Of a stretch of 64,000 bases of DNA, positions 21,320 through 35,189 are shown piece after piece (the stretch's first letter is position 1; every line of letters starts with the position of its first letter). Source of the DNA: Sphagnum compactum. Its lineage: Eukaryota > Bryophyta > Sphagnopsida > Sphagnales. A program made the position numbers and the translations under genes. The notes below the pieces were generated by a model. It searched no databases. It was not told where the DNA came from and saw nothing but the letters and a program-made list of their open reading frames with translations. The DNA lies in assembly GCA_965153455.1 (NCBI GenBank), contig OZ234500.1:8556001-8620000 (forward strand). The letters run 5' to 3'.

Positions 21320-24300
21320 AATGTGAGGATGACACTCACACTCCCGAAATGGGGACTTGGGAGTCCTTTGGGACTCCTGAAATTTCAGAGTTCAATTGTA
21401 AAGGTCAAAACACCTCGCATTGAAGAGTTTTTTTATATCATTGGAAAGCTATTGAAATGTAGATGTCGAAAATGGGCTCGCATGAATCATTTGAACATTT
21501 GCAGCACAAGTTATGGCCAAAAGAAGGGTTGAGAGTCAAATTGACAATTTGACTCCCAACCACTAAAAGTCGGGAATCGACCCGACCCCGGTGCGTGCAG
21601 GTGAAGTGCGGCACACTGTTGGAAAGCTCTCAACAAGAGTTATAACTTTGCTTTAGACCTTGTCCCAATCGGAGGTCTGAGGAAAGAGTTATAGCCTTGC
21701 AAAGTTGCAAGAGTCCAAACCGGGACAATTTCGGGACTCCTCCTTGGGAGCCCCAGGGCAAAAAGCCATTCGAATGTAAGCTCCGCGGAGAGACGCAAAA
21801 AATACTATATGGGGGAAGGTGGTGGCTTCCCCCGAGTCCGGACCGTGGTGAATCTTGTGAGTCCAGAGTTGCCCATGGCTTGTCCTAGCACTAAAGGTGA
21901 TCATGAAGAAAAAGGAGAGTTCACAAGCATCAAGATTATGAAGTCCACTAAGGATCCAAATGTGGCAAGATTGACTAAATCAAATGATGATGAAAACAAA
22001 GGCAACTCAACTAAGAACTAGAATGCTCATGAGATGAATGAAACAACACTCATGACAGAGGAAGAAGCAAATGGAAATGAAATGTTAAGTATCGAAATAC
22101 CTAACACAATTTTGTTTGGCCTAAATTTCTCTGCCTACATGTGTTTTCGTGAATTGTGTTGAACTTGGTTCAAAGCTAATACGGGAGAAACCTATCGTCG
22201 TTCCACAATGGAAGAAAGTTCTTTTTCTTTGATGGAAGGAAAACCATGTCAAACAGTTTGTAATTGATTTGGACATTGGAGAGAGTGGTAGATAGACACG
22301 TCCTAATGCATAGAGAGAATAAAAAATCAGAAGTTCTAACATCTCCAATGGTTCACCTAAAAATTGGCAGGTACAAAAGGGCCTACAGATGAGCTTGAGC
22401 TCATACTTGACAAGGATGACCTTGTTGCAGCAAATGAAGAAGGTGGTTTTCAACAAGATTTTGACAACAAATTCTCCCTCTCCCATTTTTGCATCTACTC
22501 CCAACTATCTAAGGTTTTTTGTTCTCTCCTTTGCAGCCTTCCTTACCCGTTTTTTTCTAAATTCCTCCTCCTTATTTCTCCTCTCATTTTCTTTGCTTTG
22601 AATTCTTCCTCCTCCTCTTCCATGTCCTCCTTTCCCTCCTTATGACTTCCTACTCTCATATAAATTTTCTTATCACAACTCCCTCAATCAATATTCAACC
22701 AAAGTGATTTCCAAAAGATCTAACCTCCCTTCAACCCTTCCTCAAAATAGCTTCTAATCAAAGATCTTAACGAACAAGAAAGCCCATGGATTACCACAAA
22801 ATAGAAACAACATGAAAAAGCAAGCTTTTTGTTTGGGGCAAATCTCAAATGTCACTTGGGTGGAATCTATACAAGAATTCACACTCATCTGTAAAAGAAG
22901 GTGAAGTGAACAATTTTCAACCATGCCCGGAAGCATTTTTGCGCAGTCAAATGATCAATATTAAATTAAATTCTTAAACCATTATTGCTTCCCACTATAT
23001 GACCATTTTAATGGGTCTTTAGTGGGATCTGCCCATTCATGAAAATCACGAATGGTTTATCATATGCGAGATTCACCCAAAATTGAGTTGGGTGGTTGTG
23101 CATAGTGGTATGTCCACATGATTTTCAGTAGTGTAATGACATTGCAACCTAATTTACATCCAAGACTTTAGCATGATTTAATAATCTATAAACCTCATTC
23201 CAACTCTAGGATGGATAGTGGATGAATGGTTTTCTGATCTCAATGTACATGGCATGTTGCAAAATGTAATACAAGTGCTTACATGGCACCCATGGCCCCC
23301 ATTTGCTTAGGGACTCGAACATCATGGAAGAAAAATCCATGCAATTGTAGGCCAAGTAATCACTAATCATTACCTTACAATTGTCTGGCAATCCTGAAAG
23401 GAGGAAATAAATCTGTCCATATCCCAAAGGAAGAACATTTGAGGGAGTGAATAGTGTGGCTTCAAGAGTTCGTCCCACCTCCCACTTTGACGCACCCCCA
23501 AATTCCTTGAAAGAGTCAAATGCAAATCCAAAAATGAAAACAACGAAAGAAGAAAGAATTGCATACGCTCCTTAGTTCGTAGCATTTCGGGGGTCAAAGG
23601 GGCATGTTAGAGCTCCAGGATGGGGACTAGGGCAAGTGAGAATCGATTCAATTATTCATATGGACCTTCACAAACCAAACAACAAGTTGGTTAGTGCATA
23701 GTTGTAGCACTTTTGGTGCACAGACGAACCATGGGCATACATGGACTCACAAGACTCACCACGGCCTGGACTTGGGGGAAGCCACCACCTTCCCCCTTAT
23801 AGTATTCTTTGTGATTAACCATAGGGTTTGCATCCACATGTCATTTTTCCCAGGACTCCCAAATCGGGAATCCCGAAATTCTTGAAAGTGGGACTCTCGC
23901 CACTTTGGAGGCCCATGACTTCTTGTGTAGACCTCCGATTGAAGTGAGGTCTAAAGAAAAGTTGTAGCCTTGGTCAAGAACTTTCCAATGATATGTGGTA
24001 CGCCACCTACATGCATGTAATTCAGGGTGATTCTTGACTTTTAATGGTCGGGAGTCAATTTGACATTTTGATTCCTTGCCCTTCTTTTGGTCATAATTTG
24101 TGTTTTAAGTACTCAAATGGATTCATATGAGCCCATTTTAAACATTTAAATCTTAAAATATTTTTAATAATATAAGAAACTGTTTAATCCAATGAGTTTT
24201 GACCCCTCAAATTACTTTCTAAAGATTCAAGAGTACATAAAGACTTCAACTCCCAAAGTCAAAGTCCACTTGGAGTGTGTGGGCTCATTCCCTCACATTC

Positions 24301-24330
24301 TCTCACACTCCTCAAAGTGTGAGTATGACT
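21320..24330. mobile_element. Degenerate fold-back element with about 600-bp arms
   Basis: The left arm (about 21320-21900) and right arm (about 23690-24330) are inverted relatives. The left arm has GGGGGAAGGTGGTGGCTTCC; the right arm has its complement, GGAAGCCACCACCTTCCCCC. Other paired words are GACTCCCAACCACTAAAAGTC with TTTTAATGGTCGGGAGTC, and GGAGGTCTGAGG with the complement of ACCTCCGATTG. The spacer of about 1.8 kb has no convincing gene. The arms could be long TIRs of a Mutator-like element or two solo LTRs in opposite orientation. No target duplication was found. Confidence 0.5.
23100..23133 (-). mobile_element. CACTA-type terminus
   Basis: In reverse complement the sequence starts CACTACTGAAAATCATGTGG, resembling the left terminus at 34400 (CACTACTGGGAAATG). 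The bases following 23133 are TAA. The other end was not found. It lies in the spacer of the fold-back element. Confidence 0.3.
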
Positions 24331-25480
24331 CTCGGGTTTCACTTTCTGCCCACACCTTTCCATGCCTCTGCCTTGGTCACGAGCCCAAGACTAAGGTCGT
24401 GACACATTTGTTTTTTTATAGAATGGATGAACTAACTAACTTGTTGGTTGGTTTGATGCAGATTCAAGTGAGTAACTAAAGCTTGTCACTCTTCCTAGTC
24501 CCATCCCGAAGCCTCAGCACGCCCCTCTACCCCTTTTAGTGCTGAGAGCTGGGAGCATGCCCCAAGTTCCTCACAATTCCGCTGTTTAAGTAACTTGGAC
24601 CCATCTTGGGTCTAACTAGGAACTTGGGAGCGCGTCATTCTAGTCAACAAATAATATTATATTATCTTAGGTTTCAAGGAAAGCATGTTAAAGTATGCAA
24701 AAAATCATGTTTAAATAATGTTTTTGAAAGTACATGAAATTCTTTTACAAATAATTTTTTTTTCCCAAGCACTTCAATATTGATGTGGTGAATATTTTTA
24801 ATGTAATTTTTTTTGTAAATGGAATTTGTTTTCATACCTAAAATCATCCCTAACCTTATGAAAATAACATAATTTTTGAGATATTTTTGGGATACTTTTT
24901 CAAGTCCAAATGATAATATGACACAAATTGTCTTGAAAAGCTCTAATGAGCCCATTAGAATTGCCCAAGATAAAAAGTAATGGTTCCATTTGATTTGGGA
25001 TGAAAGGTTGGAAGTTTTCTTTTTAAATTATAATTTAAAATGAAAAAACAAGGATACAAGTATGTACAAATTATCTTGATTTCACCCATTTAGACTATAA
25101 CATAATTAATAGATTTGAAATTTATATACCATGAAAGGAATATTGCACCTAGTGGTCTCAAGTGTTTTTTTTATGTTAGGCTTAAATACATATGTACATA
25201 CATAACACACACACACACACATATATATACATATAAAAACATTTCAAAACATAATACATACATCTTTTTAACATATTCTATTGCATTGGATGTGTGACCA
25301 TGCACAAAAAATTACAAACATGACAGTGAAAAAAATTAAAGGATAAAAAAAATTAATAGATCACCAATATTTTATTGAAGTCATCAACATCCTTCATAAA
25401 TTACTTGATGCATTGGTAGCATCAAGATTGACTTTAGTTGGAATAACTCAACTAGTAGTAATAGGAACTTGATTTTTTCA
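24331..25480. other. AT-rich spacer with microsatellite
   Basis: No gene recognised. An (AC)8 run at about 25205-25220 passes into (AT)5. Confidence 0.5.
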
Positions 25481-26660
25481 GTTGTATTTTTTCAAGTAAG
25501 AAACAAAAAAAGAACAACTAAGATGTTGAGCCATTGCTCTAGATCTACTAAATTACATTTCCACTTGCCATTCCAATAATCGTATACAAACTTTGTTCAT
25601 CATCTTTTATCTTTTTTTCATTGGAACCCATCACTAGACCTTGAACATTTTTAGAAATTCATTTTGGTCATCCTTGGCAACATCATTCTATTAATTTCCC
25701 ATCCACACAAGAACAAGTTCAAGATCATTCAACATCACGAAAACAAAATCTTCTATGTTGAGATCTTTAAATGGGGTGTATGTTGTTGTCCTTAAATAAG
25801 GCTTCAAATTCTTTGGCCCACAATAAGGAGTTCAACAATTGGATCTTGTGCATTAACAACTTCCATGGTGGTCAGTATTGAAGCCTTAACATAGTTGTTT
25901 TAAGGTTAAAAGCCCTCCAAAATAGTGGAACTTTGAGGAGGACAATATATCCTCCCAATATTCCACATAAGTGCTCATCTTACTTGCATAAGTAGCATTT
26001 TGTTCAATGTGGTGCTTCTAGAATTCCACTTATTTGAATAGTGTAATATGAATAAACTTTTCCTTTTCCTTATATAGACCTCAACACATCATTGCCCCAA
26101 ATCAGGTGATATGGAATAGGGCTTGCCATGATTCCAATATGGAATTTTGGTGATCCATCATGATTAGTTTGCCACAATTTGATTCAAAGGTCATCCTTGG
26201 GACTCCAAAGAAAATCTTTGGAAAAACTTTGTGCTAAATAATAGGACAACCTGACAATTCAAGGAAGAATTTGAAAATATGCATATTAGTATGCCTTACC
26301 AAAGTTTCAAGCCATTTTTCAAACAACCTACAACCCACAATTAAAATTTAAGATCTCTTGAGTCAACTAAGGAATGAAGGGTTACTTTTGTGACACCATG
26401 AAAGCTTTCATCAAATTCGCCAAAATGTAATTATTTTGATCTTTCAATTTTTTTGACAAATACCCAAAGCGATTGTGAATGTCCTCATATGTATGACCAA
26501 CTATAGGAAATCCCAATTGAACTTCCTCAAACATTTTCTTCTTGTCCTTTATAACTATGAAGTGACTAAATAGTTGTAATTGTGGTAGAAATGACTACTG
26601 TCTTTTCTTTGACTAAATGAAAACCCTAAAAAGAATTATTGTGACACCTACGGGCCCATA
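25480..26660 (-). pseudogene. Transposon-like remnant with VGHTYEDIH motif
   Basis: Read leftward, the minus strand gives KKKMFEEVQLGFPIVGHTYE at about 26520-26570, then DIHNRFGYLSKKLK and NYILANLMKAFMVSQK, before a stop. Further down, readable pieces include YVEYWEDILSSSKFHYFGG and EDFVFVMLNDLELVLVWMG, in shifting frames. The (V/P)VGHT(H/Y)EDI core followed by F...S..L is typical of uncharacterised transposon-derived proteins (the HTHEDID group, related in style to DUF7869). No intact frame remains. The element's limits are not defined. Confidence 0.5.
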
Positions 26661-29245
26661 AGATCAAATTTCACACCTAGGTCCACACCTCTACAAGGAA
26701 AAAAAACATGGTGCCCAACAAACAATGTCAATTAACATGTTGGAGGAGAAGCCTTACCATTGCATCATAAAATAGTTGCCCTACCCAAGGCGCAACAATG
26801 GTTCAAGGTTGAGATCACCAACCTATTTCACCACACCAAGTTGGTGATCTCACATGGATCAAAATTCATTAGGGGATCAAAAAGCAATTGAAGAAAAAGC
26901 AACAAAATACATTTAAGGACCCACAATCACTTTGTTACCCAGTGAGTGGAGCAGATTCAACAAGGCAGTGATTGATTAGTGAAGGGCAGGGATGGAACAA
27001 GGCAATTGATGAGCTAGATAGGATTAAGACTATTAATCATTTAATTTTGAATTCTTTTTGGAGGGAAAAGAACTTAGGATGTAATTTTGGAATTTGTTAA
27101 AGTTTGGGAGATTATTGTTTTACACAGAAAATTAAGACTTGGAGAGCTACTAAAGTTAAAAGGAAAGACACAATATGAGTTCAAAGTTTTGTTGGTATTT
27201 GAAACCCAAAAAAATTCATGTTTTCAATTCTGATTTCTATTTTTATGATTACAAAATTTTTATTGTTCAATTATGAATAAAAAAAGTAGGGTGGATTTGA
27301 TGAAGAAACATGGATTGTATTATGAATCTATTGTGTTCTAGTGTTTTGATAGTTTAACTATTTTCTGGCCACAAATTATGTTTTGAGAGGAAAATTGGAA
27401 TTTAAGAAGATCGAACAGTAACTGTAAAAGAAAAAATTATCTAGAAACATTACCAAATTGTTTTTGAATACTGAAACCACAAATTTTAATTGAATTTAAA
27501 TGGATAATTAAAGTGAAATTTGTATTGTTTTAAGTAGGCAAAGAGCAATTTTAGTATAGAACCTACACCTACCACACTTACATCCCAACATTCAAACATT
27601 GTTTGGAATTCCAACTCCTGGTTCCAAACCACCCATGTGACCAGACTGTGGATTATTTGGGCCTTCAACCCAAAAAATAATACCACCTTATATATCCTTG
27701 CTCTTGGTTCTTTTAACACTGAAGAACCTCTGAAAGTCCCACCCCTCTCAAAAAAACATATAAAGAAATTTTAGTAGAGATGAATCCCAGAAAAGATTTT
27801 ACAGATGGGTGCAAACAGGCTAATAGGAGCCACTAGTGCCCCCTTAGGTGACTATTTTGCAAGGAATATTTTTGTTATATTTTTGAAAAAAGTCTTCAAA
27901 AAAATCTTCCAAAGTTTTTCAAATTTTTTTTATACCATTTTGTTAAGGTTTGTTGTTAAGGGCATAGGCATTACATAATTTTTGGGATTACAAGACATTA
28001 CGAATAATAATAGGCCATTGGCCACTTGAGGGTTTTGAATTTTGAATTCTTTTTGAATTTGGTTTTCATTTTCATGTTGATGGTGATTTGGGGATTGCCC
28101 AAACGAGGGAGTTTTTGGAGTTTGAAGACATTCATAGAAACACATTTCTGGAGTCAATAGAAATGTAAGTATTTTCTAGAGAAACTACAAATTATGGTGT
28201 TGAATACCACATATTTGACTTGTTGTTTTGATTACACTTCTATAGAAAAATGGATTTTGCTATAATTTTTGTTGAGTTTTTAGTAAACAAGGAGAGTATA
28301 AACTTGTCTATGAATTTCTATTTTCAATTTGATGTGTGAATCATTTGTGGTCTCTAATTTCATGAAAATGAATTGCAATTTTGTTGTAGTTTTCAAACAT
28401 TGTGTTCTAGATTACAAATTTTGGTTATCAGAGATAACCATGAATCTGATGTATTACTAAATTGCAAATGTACATGTGTGTCTAGAATCAATGCAAAGTT
28501 ATGAAGGATGGCAAACCCATCCTTGGGTGGTACCACTAGGAACATCACACCCCAATATTTTTAGACCCCTCCAATTTCAAGACAACATAGAACTCATTTA
28601 ACAAAAACTTTTCATTCCAAATTTTGTATGAAAAAATAACTAAATTCACGCTTTATTTGAATCTTCCATGAGATGTACAAAAATAATAATTTTAATAGTC
28701 ATAAGGGTTGGTCAAAGGAAAAAAATCAAGAACATAACACTTGGGGTTTTTTTTTAGGAACAGCTTACGAAGATAAATATTCAGTATTTGGGGGGTGTTT
28801 AATTTTAAAGGGGACCTAAAATGGTCCTTTTTCTTATTTGTGTAATAAATTGAGTCAACCACCTTTTTTATATCAATTTTTATAGGTTAGGAATTCCTAA
28901 TCCTGAAAGGCATTGATGTTAAGAACATAAATGATGAGCTTTATTGTGTTTTTTTAATTCAATGCCCATTTTAAGTCATGACCTAGTGCCTAAAATGGAA
29001 AAAAATGAAAAAGAAGGCATGGGTATATGTCCAATGACATTTTCAAACAGTAAAGTCAGGAATGTTAGGACATAGGAGCAAAGGAAGCATTCTTGAAAAA
29101 ACTAAGCGTAGACCTAGGTATAGCTATAGGTATGACATTGAAAAGCTACATGGTTAGTAAGTGCGCTTAATCTAACCGTCCATTTTGGTGGCAATGCATC
29201 CTATTCCTTACATAGCATTTTGATGTCATTGAACATGATCACCAC
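26661..29245. other. Unassigned AT-rich DNA with one perfect hairpin
   Basis: No gene was recognised. A perfect 13-bp inverted repeat with a 17-nt loop lies at 26810-26852 (TGAGATCACCAAC...GTTGGTGATCTCA). The rest is low-complexity AT-rich sequence with short open frames that carry no motif. Confidence 0.5.
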
Positions 29246-30374
29246 TTAGGGTTGGGTTGCTTTGTGCATGGCTTGAAGACGACCCTTAGTGAAAAAGATG
29301 AAGAGCTTGTTAGGGAAGAAGATGCAATGCTTGTCCGCATGAAAGGAACACACAAGATTTTCATGATCAAAAGGAGAAGGAGATCCTAGAAATGTAATTG
29401 CAAGCGTGTTTTGGTAATTCTTTTCTATCTCCCAATTATTATTTTGTTCAACCAAGATGTGGAGACCTACCTTGCACATCATTGTGGTTTTTTTTTTTAA
29501 TGCAAATGTTAGTTCTCCGAGATTTATATCATTAAAGATAATGTTGCCAAATTGCATGATACCTTTGTTCGGTTCCTTGCATTTTTTTGGGCACAAATCT
29601 TGTTGAAGGCAACCAATCTTCATGACCTATTTTTCCCACTTTTCTTCTCCGATTTTAACATTCACATGTCTTTTTAGCACTTCAAATTTCAATGATTATT
29701 GCTACAATTTCAAGATGGTCTACAATTGAATCATGTGGACCATGATTTTGAAATGTAGGTGGTCACGTTGCTTGAGGACCAAAAATGATCACTTCACCAA
29801 CCCCCATAAGGAAAGTTTAAGGATTGTTTTGTGGAAGGGTTAAAGAGTCTGCATCAAGGTACTGAAAGGAATCTCAGTGGCCCATGTCATTGTCTTTTTT
29901 TATCCTTGGAAAATGTTGTTTCTCGATATCTACCATTGAAGCAAATGTTGCCAAACTATATGATATATTCTTTTTATATTTGGGTTCCTCACATTTTCTG
30001 TTTTGCACAAATATCTTCTTGAAGGCCCAAATGGTATTCATGCCTAATTTTCCATTGGCCACTTTTCCTCTCTAATTTCAAAATTTGTTCATCTATCTAT
30101 GTAGCTATATACACATAGTTGCATCATGGACCATGCTTTTGAAATGCATATCCTTATGGTGTGCAAGGAGCTGATCATTTCACCTACTACCATGACGAAA
30201 TTTTTCTTTTGTGGAAGGGTTAAAGCTTTTACATCCAAGTATTAAAAAAATCCCCTTGCCTTTAAAGTCCTTAATTTCAATACTTTTGGTGAAATTTGGA
30301 GGATATGATTCAAAGCTATAGAGGTCAAAAAACTTTTGTAGATTGGCAACATTATAATTTAGATGAATTTTCAA
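29246..30374 (-). pseudogene. Tandemly duplicated minus-strand coding remnant
   Basis: Two direct, diverged units of about 350 bp (about 29510-29875 and 29900-30250) share, in order, AATGTTGCCAAA, GCACAAAT.TT.TTGAAGGC, TGGACCATG.TTTTGAAATG and TTTTGTGGAAGGGTTAAAG. Minus-strand readings of both units are related (KKIFVQNRKCEEPKYKK and QQDLCPKKCKEPNKG), so a coding segment was probably duplicated. A 125-codon frame (29246-29623) and a 64-codon frame (30180-30374) survive. I do not recognise the protein. Confidence 0.35.
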
Positions 30375-32739
30375 TCTTTCAATGTAACCATTATAGGATG
30401 CTCATTTGTCAAACCATTTGTCTCTAGTTGATTGAATGTTTATTTTGTAATTGTGGGAATCCAGATTTTTCAATTCTCATGAGAATTATTTTTTCCTAGT
30501 CATTTCAGCAAATGATCTATATCCAAGTAATGACCAACTACGTTTCAAGTTTATTTTCTGCATGCATAAGGCCCCTCCAACTACTTATTGAGTAAAGTTA
30601 GTCGACCCTTCTTCCAAAGTATGGTTTAGTATTATTTTATAAAGTCATGTATGAATATTTCCTTCCAGTAAGGTTTCCTATATGGTTTTTCTCATCTTGT
30701 TTTCTTTTGTGCTTCTTTGTTAAATTATTTTCTCCTTGAAGAGATGTTTGGTTTACCTATAAGGTTTCTTGCAAGTGGTAAGAAATAGGACTTTTAGCTC
30801 CCTAAAGAGTCATTTTGAAGCCCTACAAATCTTTAGGCATTTGTGTAACTAGACCATTTATATTTACATTCTCTATATAGGGCCAACCATCACTAATAAT
30901 ATGCCAAATTGAATTTGTTTAAATTGAAGGTGACTAGTGACCATTGCAAGTGGATGGTGGCACACAACAATAATTTCTACCAACCCAAGCTAATCCTGAT
31001 ACGCTTCCTATAAGAAACCAATAATTTGAATCAAACGCCCACCTTTACAATATTATTCAATGGTTTTACATGTCATTTTTCACTCAAATTTTGAAAGAAC
31101 ACACCTCAAGCTGAATTATGGGTTGATTTGGCTGCATATTATATGCATTTGATGTACCATCATCTATGGTGATGCAGGATTTCATTCAAAAACCAAACAT
31201 GTGTGATTGAATTTGGGGGTGATTAAAGTCCCCTATCAAAAATTAAGACCAGATTTGTTGCCATTAGCCACCATTCCTAAGCACTTTGGAGTGTTAGGTA
31301 ATGGCAACAAAGTTGCTTTTAGTTTGTGATGAATAATTCAATACCCATGGATCTTGTTGAACTCTTGAACTATTGTGCTATAAAACCTAGGCCGGGTTTG
31401 GTTTATGGTGTTGGGATATAATCTAATGCCTTTTGAATTGTCATCAGTCCATGTTTGGACATCAAATCCTAGTTTATAGTGCATGTGGGTTGGATCAAGG
31501 GCATTTAAAAGCCCATCAAGTTATTAAGTTTAGTAACATTCTCACATTTGTCACAAAGATGAATGTGGTGCACATATGGTTGTATGATTATATATCATGT
31601 CATCAAGGGCAGTAGGTTATGCCTTCAATGTTGCAACCTTTCATGTTATGTGTTATTCATGCGAGTTCTTAATTAATTAAGGCTTACCAATTAACAACTT
31701 ATCATTCTGTAATGTAGCCATAAGGGATGGGATGGCAAAGTCAATGCTTCTTCATCAACTAATCTTGAAAGAATACCACTGTCATGTTTAGACTACACGT
31801 GTTTTTTATTTCTTTTCCCCTACTTTGTCTTTGTTTTGTTTGTCCTTTCTTTCCAAATTTTTTAAGTGCTTTCTTTTTTCCAATTTCTATATGTTATAGC
31901 TCGAAGAAAAAGTTTAAAAATTTTGTGTTGTCTCAATTAAGTTTAAGAATGGAAATTTTTTTATTCATAACTAAGATTTGATTTGACCTTTCTATAGTCA
32001 AATGAATAATGCACAATAAAGATCTAATAAGTGGATCTTCAATTTTTTGTTTGCCATTGGAGTACAAAACAAGTTGCATACATTTGTAGCATATATTGTT
32101 ATGGTGGAGGGGATCATCTAATGGTCGTTGACCTTTCCAAAATAGGGTATGGCAATTCTTTGAACATGGAATTTAACTACTTCTTAAGTGCATAATTGTG
32201 ATAGAACCCCTACAATTGCATTAACAATTGTAAATTTTGATTTTCTGCATCAATGTGATGGGTAGCTATCAATCCTTGTTTTTCATGATGTTGATGATTT
32301 CTTGATCTATAGATATTATTCATGAATTTTCATTTGAACCATCAAATTTGAAGGAACAATTGTTAAATCAATTTTTCAATCTATGTACATATTTTTCCTA
32401 CTCTGTAAATGGTTTCTAACAACTTTGTCATGTTCACTATCAACATGTTAATTGGTGCAGATTTCATTTTATGATTCTTGCCTTGAAGTCATGTTTTGAT
32501 CAGTATGGCTTGAAGGAGTATTTGGTTTTTGAACTCATTTTGTAGCATCAAATTTCAACTAACTTTGGTGAGGTGAACTAAACTACGTTTGTCTCAATTG
32601 TGTTTTGGGAAATTGAAAATATTTATGATGTTTGTTTACTATTGCAATAATTAAATGGCATGATTTTGAAATCATTGGCTTTTGTAATGGGATAATTATC
32701 ATTGAGGTGAATGTGGTGTTACTGAAACTATTTTTTCCT
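30375..32739. other. Unassigned AT-rich DNA
   Basis: No gene, tandem repeat or terminus was recognised here. Confidence 0.4.
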
Positions 32740-35189
32740 ATGTTGGGCATGTGGTCAGTGTGGGTATCATTGAACTTGAGCTTGGAGTAAAAGTTACTAA
32801 ATTACTCAGTTGATGTGCATGATTCCTACTTGATGGCCAACAAGAGAAATTCTCAAAGGGAGGGGTAAGGAACTCATGAACATGCACAGACACATGCTCA
32901 CAAAAATCTTTGGGGAAGGAAAGGCAACAAAGGAAAAATTTTGGAGACAAGAAAAAATAGAGGAAGAGGTGACAAACATTGTTAATACTACAGCTAGTGA
33001 AGATAGTCTTGTGAATTTGGAGAGTTCAACCAGTAGGGTTGCCAAACATTTTGCTATTCAATGGTATGAACAAACTGCAACAAGAGGAATTGAGTTTCAA
33101 AGGTTGCTTTTACTAAAGATCTTGAAACATCCAATTTGGAAAGGTGTGATGTTGAGCTATATTAAGATGGAACATGCTTTTAATGCAATAGGCAGCATTG
33201 TAAAGGGCTGGTAGCAAATCAAAGGATGCCATTCGAAAGATGACCAACAGGCTAGAAATGTGATTATACCCATGATTCTAAGTGAGTCAACTAGTAGCAT
33301 TTGCAAGACTAGTCTTCTTATAGGTATCCATCGCCAAAACCTTACACTTGGTGTTGTTAGAAGAATGTCCTTGGAATTACAAATTGATAATGCATTGCGA
33401 GCGCTTAGTGGGAAGTCAAAAAGGAAAGATGCATTGTCTCCAAAGGTGCATGATGCTATGGTGTAATTTTGGACTAAAAACAACCAAGTTAGTCCAAACA
33501 AAAGAGATGTCATCAAGAAGAGAACTAGCATTGGAAAGTGGGAAGCACATGCAAACCATTTTCTTACAGAATCCCAAGTAATATTGTTCATTTCCTAAAC
33601 TTTGAAGATTTAATCTCCTTGAAATCATTTATCATTTTGTGGGTCTTTGATTACATAAAGGGCCCATTTGAAATTGTCAAGACTTTATCATGTTCATGTT
33701 AGGAACGTTCATTCTAGGAAAGTTCAGGAGTTTGTTTCTTAGGTCTTTTTTCATACATGTAAGGTGCACCAATACTGGATTTCCTTATTCCTAGGTCCTT
33801 CATTGCTCTTGAAGATGTCCTAAAAATAGATCAATGAATAGGACTAGTACCTTCATACTTAGGATGTCCAACCTATTCCTTGAAAGTAGAACTCCAATTC
33901 CTTGGTACTTAGGATTATGAACTTAACAACCTAGGATTAGGTCATGAATACAAGAACACTTCCAACATTACAAGGAAGGGAAATGTTGTTTCCTATAATG
34001 TTCCCTTTAATCTAATTCAATTCCTAATTAGTTACTTTCTTTAGTCTTGAATAAATTTCCTCCTAAATCCTATCCCGAGAAATCCACAAACAAAGAATCT
34101 TTCCTTGAATTAATTCCTGGGATCATCATTTCCTTAAATTGTAATTTGTTCCTAGAATCATTATTTCCTTGCAAGTATTGTTCCTTGAATCATCATTTCT
34201 TTAAAAAATTTCCTTGAATTATCATAATTATGTCTCATGTGTTAAACATTTCTTAATCTGGGATTATTGTTCTTTAGAGAAAGCCTTCAAAATTACTTTG
34301 TGGCTATTCACTTAAATTTTTTCATGCTATTGTTCTTAATTATCTTTAGTGTTCTTAGTCTTGATTTGTTCCAAGTCATGTTGTAATTCATATTTTGTTC
34401 ACTACTGGGAAATGCGTCCTAGTTCTTTATGGGTTTCACTAGATTTTTTACTGAATTTGGATTTTTTACCTAGTGAAATTGTTTAACCCCTTAGTGAACG
34501 GGGATTAGTTGTTACGGACAATGACTTGTTTCACTAGTACCTAGTGAAACAAGGTTACTCTTAAGTGAAATACAAATTTACCAAACCATTCACTTTCCAG
34601 TTAATTAACTAACCAGTATGAAAATTAATTAAATTTTAATTATATAATATATAATATTATTGATAATTTCATGGATTTTAAAGCTTATTATTTATTGATA
34701 CGTGTCACTACCTACGTTAGGTTACAAACCTAACTTAGGCAGGTAGGTAGGCCACGTAATCAACCTAGGCACCTAACCTAAGAATTCGATAGGAAATATT
34801 CGGTCAACATACCATTGTTGACCACACATAAAACCACCCATGAGATTTGATCGACCTTTGGAATGGGGGCAAACACCTTTACCAACAAACCACCCCACTT
34901 GTTGTGATAATATGTTACATTACATTTTATTTATCAAATGTTTCATTTTAAACATTACAAAAACATAAACTTTGAAAATTTATATCTTATTGAAATTTTG
35001 TTCAAATGAAATGATTCCAGTTTACTTTACTTTAAAATTCAATAATGTACATAATTACATTTATTTCATTTTGAAAGTTTAAAATCATTTGAACAAAAAA
35101 AAAGTTGAATATCATTATTCAATAACATTTCAATGACCATTCTTTTGAAAAAAACAAGTTTAGTAAATAGATTTTTTTTTTGTTAATAT

